Part shown: one piece after another, positions 45,587 to 53,797 of the stretch
Numbering within the stretch: position 1 is the stretch's first letter
Layout of the letters: every line of letters starts with the position of its first letter
Assembly (NCBI GenBank): GCA_014237855.1
Contig: JABACD010000019.1
Span: forward strand, 52,409-116,408
Length of the DNA stretch: 64,000 nt
Source of the DNA: Planctomycetota bacterium
GTDB taxonomy: Bacteria > Planctomycetota > UBA1135 > GCA-002686595
Reading direction: 5' to 3'
Notes under the pieces: model-generated
Told to the model about the DNA's origin: nothing
Database searches by the model: none
What the model saw: only the letters and a program-made list of their open reading frames with translations
Position numbers and translations under genes: made by a program

Positions 45587-47056
45587 CTAGTGCTCGTCCA
45601 TTTCATCCAGATGGCCGCCGCCGATGTAGCCGAGGCTCTTCAGCGCATCTGTCTGCTCGCGTATCTTGCGACCCTGTTCCTCCAGGCTGGGCGTGGGCAT
45701 GGCGGTGGCACGACGCTCGTGGAGCTCCTGCTTCAGCTCCTCGACCTTCTCCGGTTGCTCATCGGCGAGGTTCAGCAGTTCGCCAGGATCCCGGTTGAGA
45801 TCGAATAGCTGTAGTTGCTGGGCGAACTGACCCTTTCCGAGGTCAGTTGGGAGGATCAGCTTCCAGCCGTCCCGACTGATGAAGGCCTCCCCCAGCTTGG
45901 TCATGGTGTAAGCGCCATCGATCGACTCACGACCAAACAGATCCACACCGACCATGGTCTCCACGCCTTCGACCTCAACGCCCGCCAGCTCCAGCAGGGT
46001 CGAGGGCAGGTGGACCGCTTCTGCGACGGTATCGACCACCTCGCCGCGCCCGAGCCCAGGCGCCATGATGATCAGGGGCACGTTGACCAGCTCCTGATAG
46101 ACGAAGTCACCGTGGGTCTGCTTCAACAGGTGCTGGATCTGGGCTGGTCCACCTCGGTGCTTGTCCTGAGAAGCGACACGGCCGTCGGACTCGGGTCGCT
46201 CCCAGAGAGTCTCCCCATGGTCTGAGGTCACAACGACGATCGCATTCTCGAGGCCCCCGTTGTCTCGGAGAGCCAGCATCAGCGTGCGGACCTTGCGGTC
46301 CACGGCGATGATCTCATCGTCGTAGAGTCCGACCTCTCGGGCAATGTACTCGGTCTGGCTCTCAACGGAGCCCTGCAGGCCACGGCCCTCGGCAGCGGAC
46401 GCGATGATGCGTTCCTGCTCACTGGAGAGCCTGCCCGGCGTTCCCGTGCGAACGTCCTGGGGTGGCACGTAGGGATCGTGAGGATCGGTGAAGTGCACCC
46501 AGGTGAAGGTGTCCTGATCCCTGGTCTCCTCGAACCACTCGACGATGGCGTCGAGGCTCCCGGGAGGATTGGTGGAGTGCCAGGCCTGCTCGCCGGTGTA
46601 GCGATCGAAGCCTCGGGCGAATCCCATCGTCGGAGTCAGGAGCTGGTTGGCGACCCAGGCAGCCGTGCGAAAGCCCGCATCCTTGAAGAGCTCCGCCAGG
46701 GCCGGCCGATCCTCTGGAATATCGAGCCGCGGCCCGGAGACCCGCTGGCCCGTCATCATCGTGACCATGCTCGGAGCCGTCCAGGAGCTCTGAGAGATGT
46801 GGCGGGTGAACCTGACGCCTCGCTGGGCAAGGCCGTCGATATTCGGCGAGGTTTCACGCCAGTAGCCGTAGCAGGAGAGGTGATCGGCACGCAGGGTGTC
46901 GATCACGATCAGCACCACATGGAGAGGAGCGTCACGCCCGGAGCTCGAGTTCGCTTCGGAGTCTTCGGACGAGCAACCCGGGCCACCTAGTAGGCCCATC
47001 GAGACCGTCAGGACAGCCGCGGCCAGCCCTGCCATGCCGTGAGAGTGCTTGATCAT
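45587..47056 (-). CDS. Sulfatase-fold lipoprotein, Thr at the formylglycine position
   Basis: 489 residues with lipobox-like GGPGCSSE. The alkaline-phosphatase/sulfatase fold is plain: VVLIVIDTLRADHLSCYGYWRETSPNIDGLA (metal Asp53), AELFKDAGFRTAAWVANQLL, FTWVHFTDPHDPYVPP, VVTSDHGETLWE and RDGWKLILP. The box that is C/S-x-P-S-R in sulfatases reads T93-A-P-S-M (then TG), so both the modified Cys/Ser and the Arg are absent. It is probably a phospho- or phosphonate-type hydrolase or transferase using Thr, as in LtaS/EptA relatives. A paralogue lies 7 bp upstream; both form one operon. Confidence 0.88.
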   Translation of the reverse strand: MIKHSHGMAGLAAAVLTVSMGLLGGPGCSSEDSEANSSSGRDAPLHVVLIVIDTLRADHLSCYGYWRETSPNIDGLAQRGVRFTRHISQSSWTAPSMVTMMTGQRVSGPRLDIPEDRPALAELFKDAGFRTAAWVANQLLTPTMGFARGFDRYTGEQAWHSTNPPGSLDAIVEWFEETRDQDTFTWVHFTDPHDPYVPPQDVRTGTPGRLSSEQERIIASAAEGRGLQGSVESQTEYIAREVGLYDDEIIAVDRKVRTLMLALRDNGGLENAIVVVTSDHGETLWERPESDGRVASQDKHRGGPAQIQHLLKQTHGDFVYQELVNVPLIIMAPGLGRGEVVDTVAEAVHLPSTLLELAGVEVEGVETMVGVDLFGRESIDGAYTMTKLGEAFISRDGWKLILPTDLGKGQFAQQLQLFDLNRDPGELLNLADEQPEKVEELKQELHERRATAMPTPSLEEQGRKIREQTDALKSLGYIGGGHLDEMDEH

Positions 47057-47063
47057 GCGAACA

Positions 47064-48617
47064 TCATAGCCCGTCCTCTTGCTCGGGCACGGGCTGGTCC
47101 TGAACCCCGGCTGAGGATTCGGGTTGCGGGGGCGGATCGGATTCCTCCTCCAGCTCGATCAGCCCACCATCGACGTAGCCCAGGTCCCGGAGGGCCCTGG
47201 CGTTGGCCCGGCTCTGCTCCTCCCAGTCAGGCCCGTCCTGAAGAGCGATGGCGGTTGCCCGGCGATCCTCGATCCGACGCTTGAGCTGCGCGACCCGCTC
47301 TGGCTCCGCCGCGGCCAGATTCCTGCGCTCTCCCGGGTCTGCCCTGAGGTCGTAGAGCTGAATGACCTGTCCATAGGACAGCTGCCCCTCCGCGGTGGGC
47401 AGGATCAGCTTCCAGCCGTCCTCCGAGACAAAGGCCTCCCCCTGGTTCGTCATCGTGTAGGCGCCGGGGGGCACGTCCTCACCGAAGAGATTCTTGCCAA
47501 TCAAGAGCTCCACTCCCTGCACGGTGACACCGGCCAGGGAAAGCACCGTGGGCGCAAGATTCACCGACTCCGCGACACTGCTCTCGATGGCACCAGGTGT
47601 GAGCTGGGGCGCCATGATGATCAAGGGCACTCGGACGAGCTCCTGATAGACGTACTCGCCGTGGGTCTTCTTGAGCAGGTGCTGGAGTTCCGTCGGGGTC
47701 CCGCGCTGCTGGCGCTGATGCTCGACCAGGTAATCCGACTCGAGTCGCTCCCAGAGAGTCTCTCCGTGATCAGAGGTGAGCACGACAATCGCGCGCTCCA
47801 GGTTTCCAGCGCGCTGCAGGGCCACGAGGAGCTCGCGTACCTTGCGATCCACCGAGACGATCTCATCGTCGTACAGGCCGACCTCCCTGGCGATGTGGGC
47901 ACGCTGCTCGGCCAGGGTGCCGGGCTCCTCGCTCCGGCCTCCTGCCAGATCAAGGAGCGCCGACTGCTCTTCCGAGATCCTGCCCAGAATCTGGCTACGC
48001 ATCTTCCTGGGCGGCAGGTAGGGATCGTGTGGATCGGTGAAGTGCACCCAGGTGAAGGTGTCATCAGCGGCAGTCTCCTCCAGCCATTCGACGACCGGAC
48101 CGACCTCCCGCAAGGGACTGCTCATCCAGCTATCAAAACCTCGATTGAAGCCATTCTTGTGGCTCAAGAGCGGATTGGAGACAAAGGCCCCCGTGCGGTA
48201 GCCGGCATCCTTGAAGAGCTCTGCGAGCGTCGGCCGGTCCTCGGGCAGGTTCAGTCGCCTGCGGGAGAGTCGCTGGCCCGTCATGAGGGTGATCATGCTT
48301 GGAGACGTCCAAGAGCTCTGAGAAATTGCGCGTTCGAACCTCACTCCACGACGAGCCATGGCGTCGATGTTTGGTGACGTCTCGCGCCAGTAGCCGTAGC
48401 AAGACAGGTGATCTGCGCGCAGGGTATCGATCACGACCAGGAGTACATGCTTGGGCCCGGCCGCTGTGCTCCCGCCCGCACCTGGTGCTCGGCCCTCTTC
48501 CGTGCGCGCCACGGCCACGGCCGGATCCTCGGGCCCACTCTTGCTACAGCCCGACGTCACCTCCAGAAGGAGTGCGAGAATCGTCAGCAGTGGGAAAGTA
48601 TTTCCAGGTCGAAGCAT
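47064..48617 (-). CDS. Sulfatase-fold lipoprotein, paralogue of downstream gene
   Basis: 517 residues from ATG at 48617; a TTG 15 bases earlier would add five residues. A signal peptide ends LLEVTSGCSK, a loose lipobox. It follows the neighbour closely: VLLVVIDTLRADHLSCYGYWRETSPNIDAMA, T104-S-P-S-M, FTWVHFTDPHDPYLPP, SDHGETLWERLESDY, EDGWKLILPT, RADPGERRNLA. The catalytic Thr and the Met in place of the FGly-box Arg are shared, so tandem duplication followed the loss. Ends with an acidic Pro/Glu-rich tail. Likely surface or periplasmic enzyme on a phosphorylated or sulfated glycan; substrate unknown. Confidence 0.87.
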   Translation of the reverse strand: MLRPGNTFPLLTILALLLEVTSGCSKSGPEDPAVAVARTEEGRAPGAGGSTAAGPKHVLLVVIDTLRADHLSCYGYWRETSPNIDAMARRGVRFERAISQSSWTSPSMITLMTGQRLSRRRLNLPEDRPTLAELFKDAGYRTGAFVSNPLLSHKNGFNRGFDSWMSSPLREVGPVVEWLEETAADDTFTWVHFTDPHDPYLPPRKMRSQILGRISEEQSALLDLAGGRSEEPGTLAEQRAHIAREVGLYDDEIVSVDRKVRELLVALQRAGNLERAIVVLTSDHGETLWERLESDYLVEHQRQQRGTPTELQHLLKKTHGEYVYQELVRVPLIIMAPQLTPGAIESSVAESVNLAPTVLSLAGVTVQGVELLIGKNLFGEDVPPGAYTMTNQGEAFVSEDGWKLILPTAEGQLSYGQVIQLYDLRADPGERRNLAAAEPERVAQLKRRIEDRRATAIALQDGPDWEEQSRANARALRDLGYVDGGLIELEEESDPPPQPESSAGVQDQPVPEQEDGL

Positions 48618-48838
48618 GTGAGGGCACCCCAAACGGTCTGGTGAACCGTCTCTTCGATTCTAACCCGGGCGAGTCTCCCCATGTCCCAAACCAGGCCGAT
48701 CACAATTCGACCGGCTCCATTCAAGATTGCCCCGGGGGCAAGCACGATAACAAGGGGTCGATTCCAGTTGGGCCCTATCCAATAAGGCGGCCCGAGGGAG
48801 CCTCGGCAATTGCATCCGATTCTCCTCTAAATCGTCCC

Positions 48839-49681
48839 ATGCCTGCGCAACGTCCCAAGGACCTGATCCGCAAGAACCTCAGCATTCCGACCTTGCCGGC
48901 GGTCGTGCAGCGTATCAGCGCGATGATCGAGGACCCGACCAACGGGACCGCAGAAATCGGCGCAGTCGTCGCTCTGGACGCGCCCCTGGCAGCAAAGGTC
49001 CTGCGAATCGCCAACAGCGCCTACTACGGGCTCAATCAGCGCTGTCTCTCGGCCGAGCAAGCCTCTGCCGTGCTCGGCGTCCGCGTGCTGAAGAACGTGG
49101 TGACTCAGGCCGCGGTCATCCAGAACTACTCGCACCTCGAGAAGTACAGCGACTTTGACGCAGATGGAATGTGGCGACACTCCACCATGGTTGCTCATGC
49201 CTGTCACCTCCTGGCACAGCAGTGCAGCAGCAGGATCAGCATCACTCCAAGCGAGTGCCACATGTGTGGACTCCTCCACGACATTGGAAAGTTCGTGATG
49301 CTCGACAGCCTTGGCTCGGCCTACATGGACTGCTACCGCAGCTCCAAGGAGCTCGACCTGGCCCTCAACGTGCTCGAGACAGCCGAGTTTGGCTTCAACC
49401 ACACCGACGTCGGGGCACTCGTCGCGAACCACTGGAACCTACCTCTCGAGGTGGTGAACGCCATCCAGTATCACCACGGACCCAGAGAGCACGTGGCCTA
49501 CGATCCAATCGTGACCCTGGTCTCTCAGGCCAATCTGATCTGCCATCGACTCGCAAACGGCGAGTTCGACGAGGCCAGGGCCGTCCTCGACGAGGAGACC
49601 ATTCGCTTCCTGGGCATTGACGAGGGCGGAATTCCTGAGTTGCTTGCCAGCATCACCGATTCCCCAGAGCCGGCAGAGTAG
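48839..49681 (+). CDS. HDOD domain protein
   Basis: 280 residues from ATG at 48839; the frame is open upstream into the divergent sulfatase gene, but that part is not protein-like. The HDOD core reads IPTLPAVVQRISAMIEDP, VALDAPLAAKVLRIANSAYYG, AVLGVRVLKNVVTQAAV, MCGLLHDIGKFVMLDSLG and VVNAIQYHHGP. The HD pair is present in LLHDIGK. HDOD proteins act as phosphodiesterase-like regulators in signalling networks and often lack enzyme activity. No sensor domain attached. The 221 bp between it and the sulfatase gene hold the divergent promoters. Confidence 0.9.
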   Translation: MPAQRPKDLIRKNLSIPTLPAVVQRISAMIEDPTNGTAEIGAVVALDAPLAAKVLRIANSAYYGLNQRCLSAEQASAVLGVRVLKNVVTQAAVIQNYSHLEKYSDFDADGMWRHSTMVAHACHLLAQQCSSRISITPSECHMCGLLHDIGKFVMLDSLGSAYMDCYRSSKELDLALNVLETAEFGFNHTDVGALVANHWNLPLEVVNAIQYHHGPREHVAYDPIVTLVSQANLICHRLANGEFDEARAVLDEETIRFLGIDEGGIPELLASITDSPEPAE

Positions 49682-49717
49682 CGAGTAGCCCCGCCTGGAG
49701 GGCCAAGAGCAGGGGAA

Positions 49718-49734
49718 CCGGAAAGGATTTCCGG
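49718..49734 (+). terminator. Short hairpin after the HDOD gene
   Basis: CCGGAAA and TTTCCGG form a perfect 7-bp stem with a GGA loop, 37 bp past the stop. Possible terminator. Confidence 0.4.
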
Positions 49735-49814
49735 CTGTCCAGCAAGCTCGACCTGCAGACGCGGGATAGGTTTGGAATGAAGGGAATGGTCCCCACCCCC
49801 CCAAATTCCTCAGC

Positions 49815-50132
49815 ATGGAAGCCAAAACACTCTTCAACGAGCTGTGCGAGCGCCACGGCGTTGATCCAATACAGGCAGAACGCCTCCTCCCGCTCGTCTC
49901 CTGGGCCCTCAAGGGTCCCCAAGAGTCCAGGAAGAGAATTCTGGCCGTGGTCGAGAAGGCCCTGAGCGGTGACCCGGGCTCCGATTCATGCACCAAGGCA
50001 GAGCTCGTCGCCGCAGCCGACCAGGCCATCCTGATGGCCGTTGCACGTGTGCTGCACAACTGGTCCCCCGAAGGCGAGATTCTCGATTTGGGCTCGCTGG
50101 ACAGGCCCGGCGAGCGCGAAGAGAGCGACTGA
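49815..50132 (+). CDS. Small conserved-looking protein, unknown
   Basis: 105 residues, helical and without signal or membrane segment: LFNELCERHGVDPIQAERLLPLVSWALKGPQESRKRILAVVEKALSG, then an Ala-rich helix AELVAAADQAILMAVARVLHNWSP. I do not recognise a family. It is called because codon use is like that of neighbours, the start sits cleanly after a non-coding gap, and the stop is followed at once by a hairpin. Transcribed alone or with the HDOD gene. Confidence 0.6.
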   Translation: MEAKTLFNELCERHGVDPIQAERLLPLVSWALKGPQESRKRILAVVEKALSGDPGSDSCTKAELVAAADQAILMAVARVLHNWSPEGEILDLGSLDRPGEREESD

Positions 50133-50134
50133 GC

Positions 50135-50152
50135 GCGCCCCTTTCGGGGTGC
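50135..50152 (+). terminator. Hairpin immediately after small gene
   Basis: GCGCCCC and GGGGTGC pair (one G-T) around TTTC, directly after the stop at 50132. Likely terminator. Confidence 0.45.
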
Positions 50153-50270
50153 TCCTCCGCGAGTCAGCTGGCGAGTCAGTCCCACTCGTGGGTGTTGCAT
50201 CCCGCATGGCTTGGGAACCTCGCACGGGGTGCCGATAGCTTCGGAACCTGTTCATATTCCCGGAGCATCC

Positions 50271-51188
50271 ATGACCACGACTCTTCAATCGCCTCCCGCC
50301 AATCTCTCCGCAAGCCCCGTCTTCAAGGGCCGATCCGCCGCCGAGTGGGCGATCATCGAGGCCGAGGAGCACGACGAGCTCTACAGTGGGCAGACCCCTT
50401 TCGGAGGGGACACCCTCGAGTTCACCATCGAGCAAGCGCTCTGGTACGAGGACTACTGCTACAAGAAGGGTCGCCGTCGGGATCGCGGCCACCGGACAGC
50501 CAGGTTCCTTGAACTGGTCGACCTGACTGACCTCGCCGGCAAGCGCGTTCTCGACATTGGCAGCGGCATCGGGCAGTACAGCGTGCTGTGTGCCAAGGCA
50601 GGCGCAATCGTGACCGGGGTCGAGCTATCGGAGGTGGGAGTGGCCACGGCCAAGGAGATGGCGCAAGCCAATGGAGTGGCGGAGCGCTGCGAGTTCATCC
50701 ATGGCGACTTCACGGAACAAGAACTGCCAGCCGAGGAGTTCGACGTTGTGATGATGCACGAGGTTCTTCATCACGCGATCAAGTACCCAGGTCTGAAGGA
50801 GCTGATCATGAAGATCACCAAGAAGGGTGGTCGAATCGTCATCGCCGACACGGTGCAAGGTGCCTGGCCGATTCACATGGGACGCAAGCTCGTGAAGTTC
50901 ATGAGGTTCCTTGGTCGGCCCGAGGCCAGGGAGCAGGAGGAAGACCTCGGGGATGTGCTCTTCAAGCCCAGCACCTACGAGGAGTTTGCCGAGGGGTTCT
51001 CCAGGAGTCGAATCGAGCGCATGTCCTTCTTCTTCATGGTCAAGCAGACCTTTCTTCAGTGGCACACGGACAGGTTCCTCGTTCGCGCCTTCCTGCGTGG
51101 AACCAAGTACCTGGATGACCTGCTTCTGACTATTTGCCCACCGTTGAGAAAGGGTTGTGGCGAGGGCATCCTCTATCTTGAGAAATAA
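50271..51188 (+). CDS. Class I SAM-dependent methyltransferase
   Basis: 305 residues from ATG at 50271, supported by GGAG seven bases upstream. The Rossmann domain has motif I KRVLDIGSGIGQYSVLCA (about 95-112), acidic strand GVELSE, then FDVVMMHEVLHHAIKYPG. An 80-residue N-terminal segment (EEHDELYSGQTPFGGDTLEFTIEQALWYEDYCYKKG) and a C-terminal helical part (FFFMVKQTFLQWHTDRFLVRAFLRGTKYLD) flank it. The 'HH' after the post-II strand is typical of Methyltransf_11-type enzymes in natural-product or lipid pathways. Substrate unknown. Followed by a strong hairpin. Confidence 0.9.
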   Translation: MTTTLQSPPANLSASPVFKGRSAAEWAIIEAEEHDELYSGQTPFGGDTLEFTIEQALWYEDYCYKKGRRRDRGHRTARFLELVDLTDLAGKRVLDIGSGIGQYSVLCAKAGAIVTGVELSEVGVATAKEMAQANGVAERCEFIHGDFTEQELPAEEFDVVMMHEVLHHAIKYPGLKELIMKITKKGGRIVIADTVQGAWPIHMGRKLVKFMRFLGRPEAREQEEDLGDVLFKPSTYEEFAEGFSRSRIERMSFFFMVKQTFLQWHTDRFLVRAFLRGTKYLDDLLLTICPPLRKGCGEGILYLEK

Positions 51189-51245
51189 GCCTGGAGCGCG
51201 TTGATCTCGTGCTCAGCCACCACACCAGTTCGTTCAAGAACAGAG

Positions 51246-51288
51246 GAGAGCGGGCCGGCTTCCAGCGAATGGAAGCCGGCCCGCTCTC
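51246..51288. terminator. 19-bp perfect hairpin terminator
   Basis: GAGAGCGGGCCGGCTTCCA (51246-51264) pairs perfectly with 51270-51288 around a GCGAA loop, between the methyltransferase gene (plus) and the convergent PDZ gene (minus). No U-tract beyond TT; probably a bidirectional terminator. Confidence 0.75.
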
Positions 51289-51306
51289 TTCTGCCATGAT
51301 TGTGAG

Positions 51307-52671
51307 TCAGCGAGAGCTGAAAGCTCGAAGCTCACGCCGGAGCTCTCGAATCTCTGCTCGCAAGGAGCCGAGCTCCCTGCGCAAGTCGGCCATCTCCTCT
51401 CGTTGAGACCGCTGTCCCCTTCTGTTGGGCGAAGAGGAGCCCATGCCCCGCTCAACGTCTCGCTTCCAGTTGGGGTCGGTCACCATGTCATGACCTGCAT
51501 CGATGTGCATCTCGTGCACCTCTGAATGATCTGGTCCAATCTCGATACGCCTCCTGACCTCCCGCTTACGGGGACGATGGTCATCGCCTCCCTCGCGACC
51601 TGAATCCCCCTCAGACCTGTAGATCCACCTCTTTGCCTGGCCGTCATTCCTGACCCAGTGCTCACCCCGGTCATCCTGCGCGATCCACACGTCGTCGTCA
51701 CCCAGGTCCAACTCATGGACCTTGCCATCATCCGTGTGGAAGACTCCACGAGTCATCACCCGCTCGCCCTGGTGCTCCTCATGGAGGCCCTCGATGTCGA
51801 GATCTTGAGACCCGTGCCCTCTGACTTCGACCTCGATCTCGACCTCGCGGTGCAGGCCCTCCTCGTCGGTGAAGAAGACGTTGTGCCTGGTATTACCATG
51901 ACCCTGAGGGTGATCCGCCCCCACTCTCTCGTTCATGTGTACCTCGAAGTGCTCCTGCATGCGGTGCTTATCCTCGACACCGAGACCGGACAGGGCCTCA
52001 TCGATGTGCTGCATCAGATCGTGCGTCTGCTCGTCTGAATGGCGGTGCAGCTGCTCATCACCCAGGTCGATCTCGATGCGCTTTCCGTTGTCCTGAACGA
52101 TGGCGATCCGCTTCCTGACCTTGCCGTCGTGCTCATGCTCCTCGTCTCGCCTGTCGGTCCCTCGGAAGCTGATCCCATCCTCTTCCCGCTCGATGAACTC
52201 CTCGACATCACGCACTTCGTCGGGCAGGTTCAATTCCCTCGAGTCGGTCAGGGCCAGCTCAAGACGCTTGCGCCAGCCAGCACGCTCGACGACGAGCTCG
52301 ATCCGCTGCCCGACCGAGAATCCTCCCAGACGCTCGGTCAGAGCCGTCCGCCCAGCAACCTCGCGTCCGTTCACCGAGAGAATCATGTCACCTCTCTCGA
52401 GCCCCGCTCGCTGCGCCGGGCTGTCCTCGAGGACGGACTCGATCGTGGCCCGGTCAGAGGACTCCGCCAGGATCACACCGATCATCCCGCGCCCCTCCTC
52501 TGGCGCCTCGCTATCTGCACTCCTCACCGGGACGCCACGGATAACCCGGGAGCTCTCCTGAGCAGGACGGACCTCGACGACCTCGGAGACAGCTACCTGT
52601 GCCGGAAGCTGGGGCGACAGCGCCAGGAGCGCGCAGGCCCAAGGAATCGAATACATGTGGGTGGGTTTCAT
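51307..52671 (-). CDS. Secreted PDZ-domain protein with His/Asp-rich region
   Basis: 454 residues with a signal peptide (SIPWACALLALSPQLPAQ). One PDZ domain at about 60-145: GMIGVILAESSDRATIESVLEDSPAQRAGLERGDMILSVNGREVAGRTALTERL. Residues 170-400 are unusually rich in His, Asp, Glu and Arg, with motifs such as EHEHDG, HRHSDEQTHD, HPQGHGNTRH and repeated (D/E)-G-(K/L)-x-(H/R)-E strands that look like a beta-repeat with metal ligands. It ends in a Glu/Arg coiled coil. No protease domain. A periplasmic metal-buffering or assembly role is possible but inferred from composition. Confidence 0.75.
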   Translation of the reverse strand: MKPTHMYSIPWACALLALSPQLPAQVAVSEVVEVRPAQESSRVIRGVPVRSADSEAPEEGRGMIGVILAESSDRATIESVLEDSPAQRAGLERGDMILSVNGREVAGRTALTERLGGFSVGQRIELVVERAGWRKRLELALTDSRELNLPDEVRDVEEFIEREEDGISFRGTDRRDEEHEHDGKVRKRIAIVQDNGKRIEIDLGDEQLHRHSDEQTHDLMQHIDEALSGLGVEDKHRMQEHFEVHMNERVGADHPQGHGNTRHNVFFTDEEGLHREVEIEVEVRGHGSQDLDIEGLHEEHQGERVMTRGVFHTDDGKVHELDLGDDDVWIAQDDRGEHWVRNDGQAKRWIYRSEGDSGREGGDDHRPRKREVRRRIEIGPDHSEVHEMHIDAGHDMVTDPNWKRDVERGMGSSSPNRRGQRSQREEMADLRRELGSLRAEIRELRRELRAFSSR

Positions 52672-52874
52672 GGGTGAAGCCTTGAGGTGATGTGGTTCCA
52701 GAGCGTGGCGGCAATCTCGGCCTCTTCGAGGAACTCTCGGGCAGGCCAGCTAGCGGTGACTACGCCCCGGTGCTTGCAGGGTTTGTCAGTTTGCCAGGAA
52801 CTCACAGAACAGGAACTCAAAATCGATTCCGGCTCATCCAGGGACAGGCAGAAGCGCTGACCGCAGCAATTGCG

Positions 52875-52911
52875 AGGGGCGTGGCGCTCCGCTCGGAGTC
52901 GCCACGCCCCT
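52875..52911 (-). terminator. GC-rich hairpin after cupredoxin-like gene
   Basis: AGGGGCGTGGCG and CGCCACGCCCCT form a 12-bp stem; an inner CTCC/GGAG arm closes a GCTC loop. It lies about 30 bp past the minus-strand stop at 52943 and probably ends the respiratory operon. The rest of the 271-bp gap before the PDZ gene (52672-52942) shows nothing else. Confidence 0.65.
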
Positions 52912-52942
52912 GCGTGGAAGACTGCCCTGGAGGCCGGAGGCC

Positions 52943-53782
52943 TCAACGTCGGCGACGGCTGCGCTTCACCTTGAGCTTCATTGGGACCGAGACCGCCTCT
53001 GATTCACCCTCTTCACTGACCACGACCTTGACCTCGGTCTTACCGAGCTTCTCGTGCCAGATCTTGGCCGTGTACTCACCCGGGGCCAGCCCCGAGATCT
53101 CGAAGCCGCCGTGCTCGTCAGTGATGGTTGCGAAGTTCGAATCCGCCACGAAGACATAGGCACTCATCCAGGGGTGGATGTCGCACCGGATCTGGATGAC
53201 CTCGGCGTGTTGGAGAGCCTGCTCGTAGGAGGTCTGCGCCGACAGTGTCCGGTTGAAGGCCTTGTTCCTGAGCGAGTAGGTATGAACGTTGTGAGGGACA
53301 TCATCGGAGTTGCGGTACTCGACCGTGGCTCCAAGGGGCGCGAGCACGATGTGCTGGTCGAATCGACACTGGACCTGATCCAGCACGATGTTCTCCTCGG
53401 GCACGTTCAGCTCCTGGTCAGGGACGGCAATGGTCACCACCGCGTTGGCGATGCCCTTGTCCTCACCCACGAGCAGGGTCAGGTCCTGCTTGTTGATTGC
53501 CTCATCAGCTTGGACGCAGCCCTTGGACTGTGCCTCTGTGATGGAGAGCTCCTTGCGCTTGGGGATCTCCCCATCGAAGACGACTCTCCCATGCGCCTTG
53601 CCCTTTCCCTCCTCGCTTGGAGTCGGGGTCACGTAGACATTGCGACGGACATCCGACGAAGGAGAGCAACAGACCGCTCCGGCCTCGGCGCTGGAGGCCG
53701 AGTCAGGAGCAAGGACCACGGGCGGGTATGCGAGCGCGAGTCCAGTCAGTAACAGGAGGGTCGCACTGCTTACGAGCTTCAT
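52943..53782 (-). CDS. Cupredoxin-like periplasmic protein, last gene of respiratory operon
   Basis: 279 residues with a signal peptide (SSATLLLLTGLALAYPPVVLA). The core looks like a cupredoxin: FDQHIVLAPLGATVEYRNSDDVPHNVHTYS, then IQIRCDIHPWMSAYVFVAD, giving His, Cys, His ligands as expected for type I copper with a variant axial ligand. A short carboxypeptidase-regulatory-like strand set follows (GGFEISGLAPGEYTAKIWHE). Related proteins are annotated methylamine-utilisation or plastocyanin-like. It lies 16 bp after the octahaem gene. It may accept electrons from the cytochrome complex; that is inference. The tail is Arg-rich (KRSRRRR). Confidence 0.82.
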   Translation of the reverse strand: MKLVSSATLLLLTGLALAYPPVVLAPDSASSAEAGAVCCSPSSDVRRNVYVTPTPSEEGKGKAHGRVVFDGEIPKRKELSITEAQSKGCVQADEAINKQDLTLLVGEDKGIANAVVTIAVPDQELNVPEENIVLDQVQCRFDQHIVLAPLGATVEYRNSDDVPHNVHTYSLRNKAFNRTLSAQTSYEQALQHAEVIQIRCDIHPWMSAYVFVADSNFATITDEHGGFEISGLAPGEYTAKIWHEKLGKTEVKVVVSEEGESEAVSVPMKLKVKRSRRRR

Positions 53783-53797
53783 GGTTTCTGGCCTCGA

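Noticed and set aside
47124..48377. 417-codon plus-strand frame opposite the sulfatase-like gene
   Set aside because: Antisense shadow of a well-supported gene caused by codon bias; no domain.
48299..48838. Long N-terminal extension of the HDOD protein
   Set aside because: The extension runs through the divergent sulfatase gene and reads as low-complexity Arg/Pro/Ser; the HDOD fold starts right after ATG 48839.
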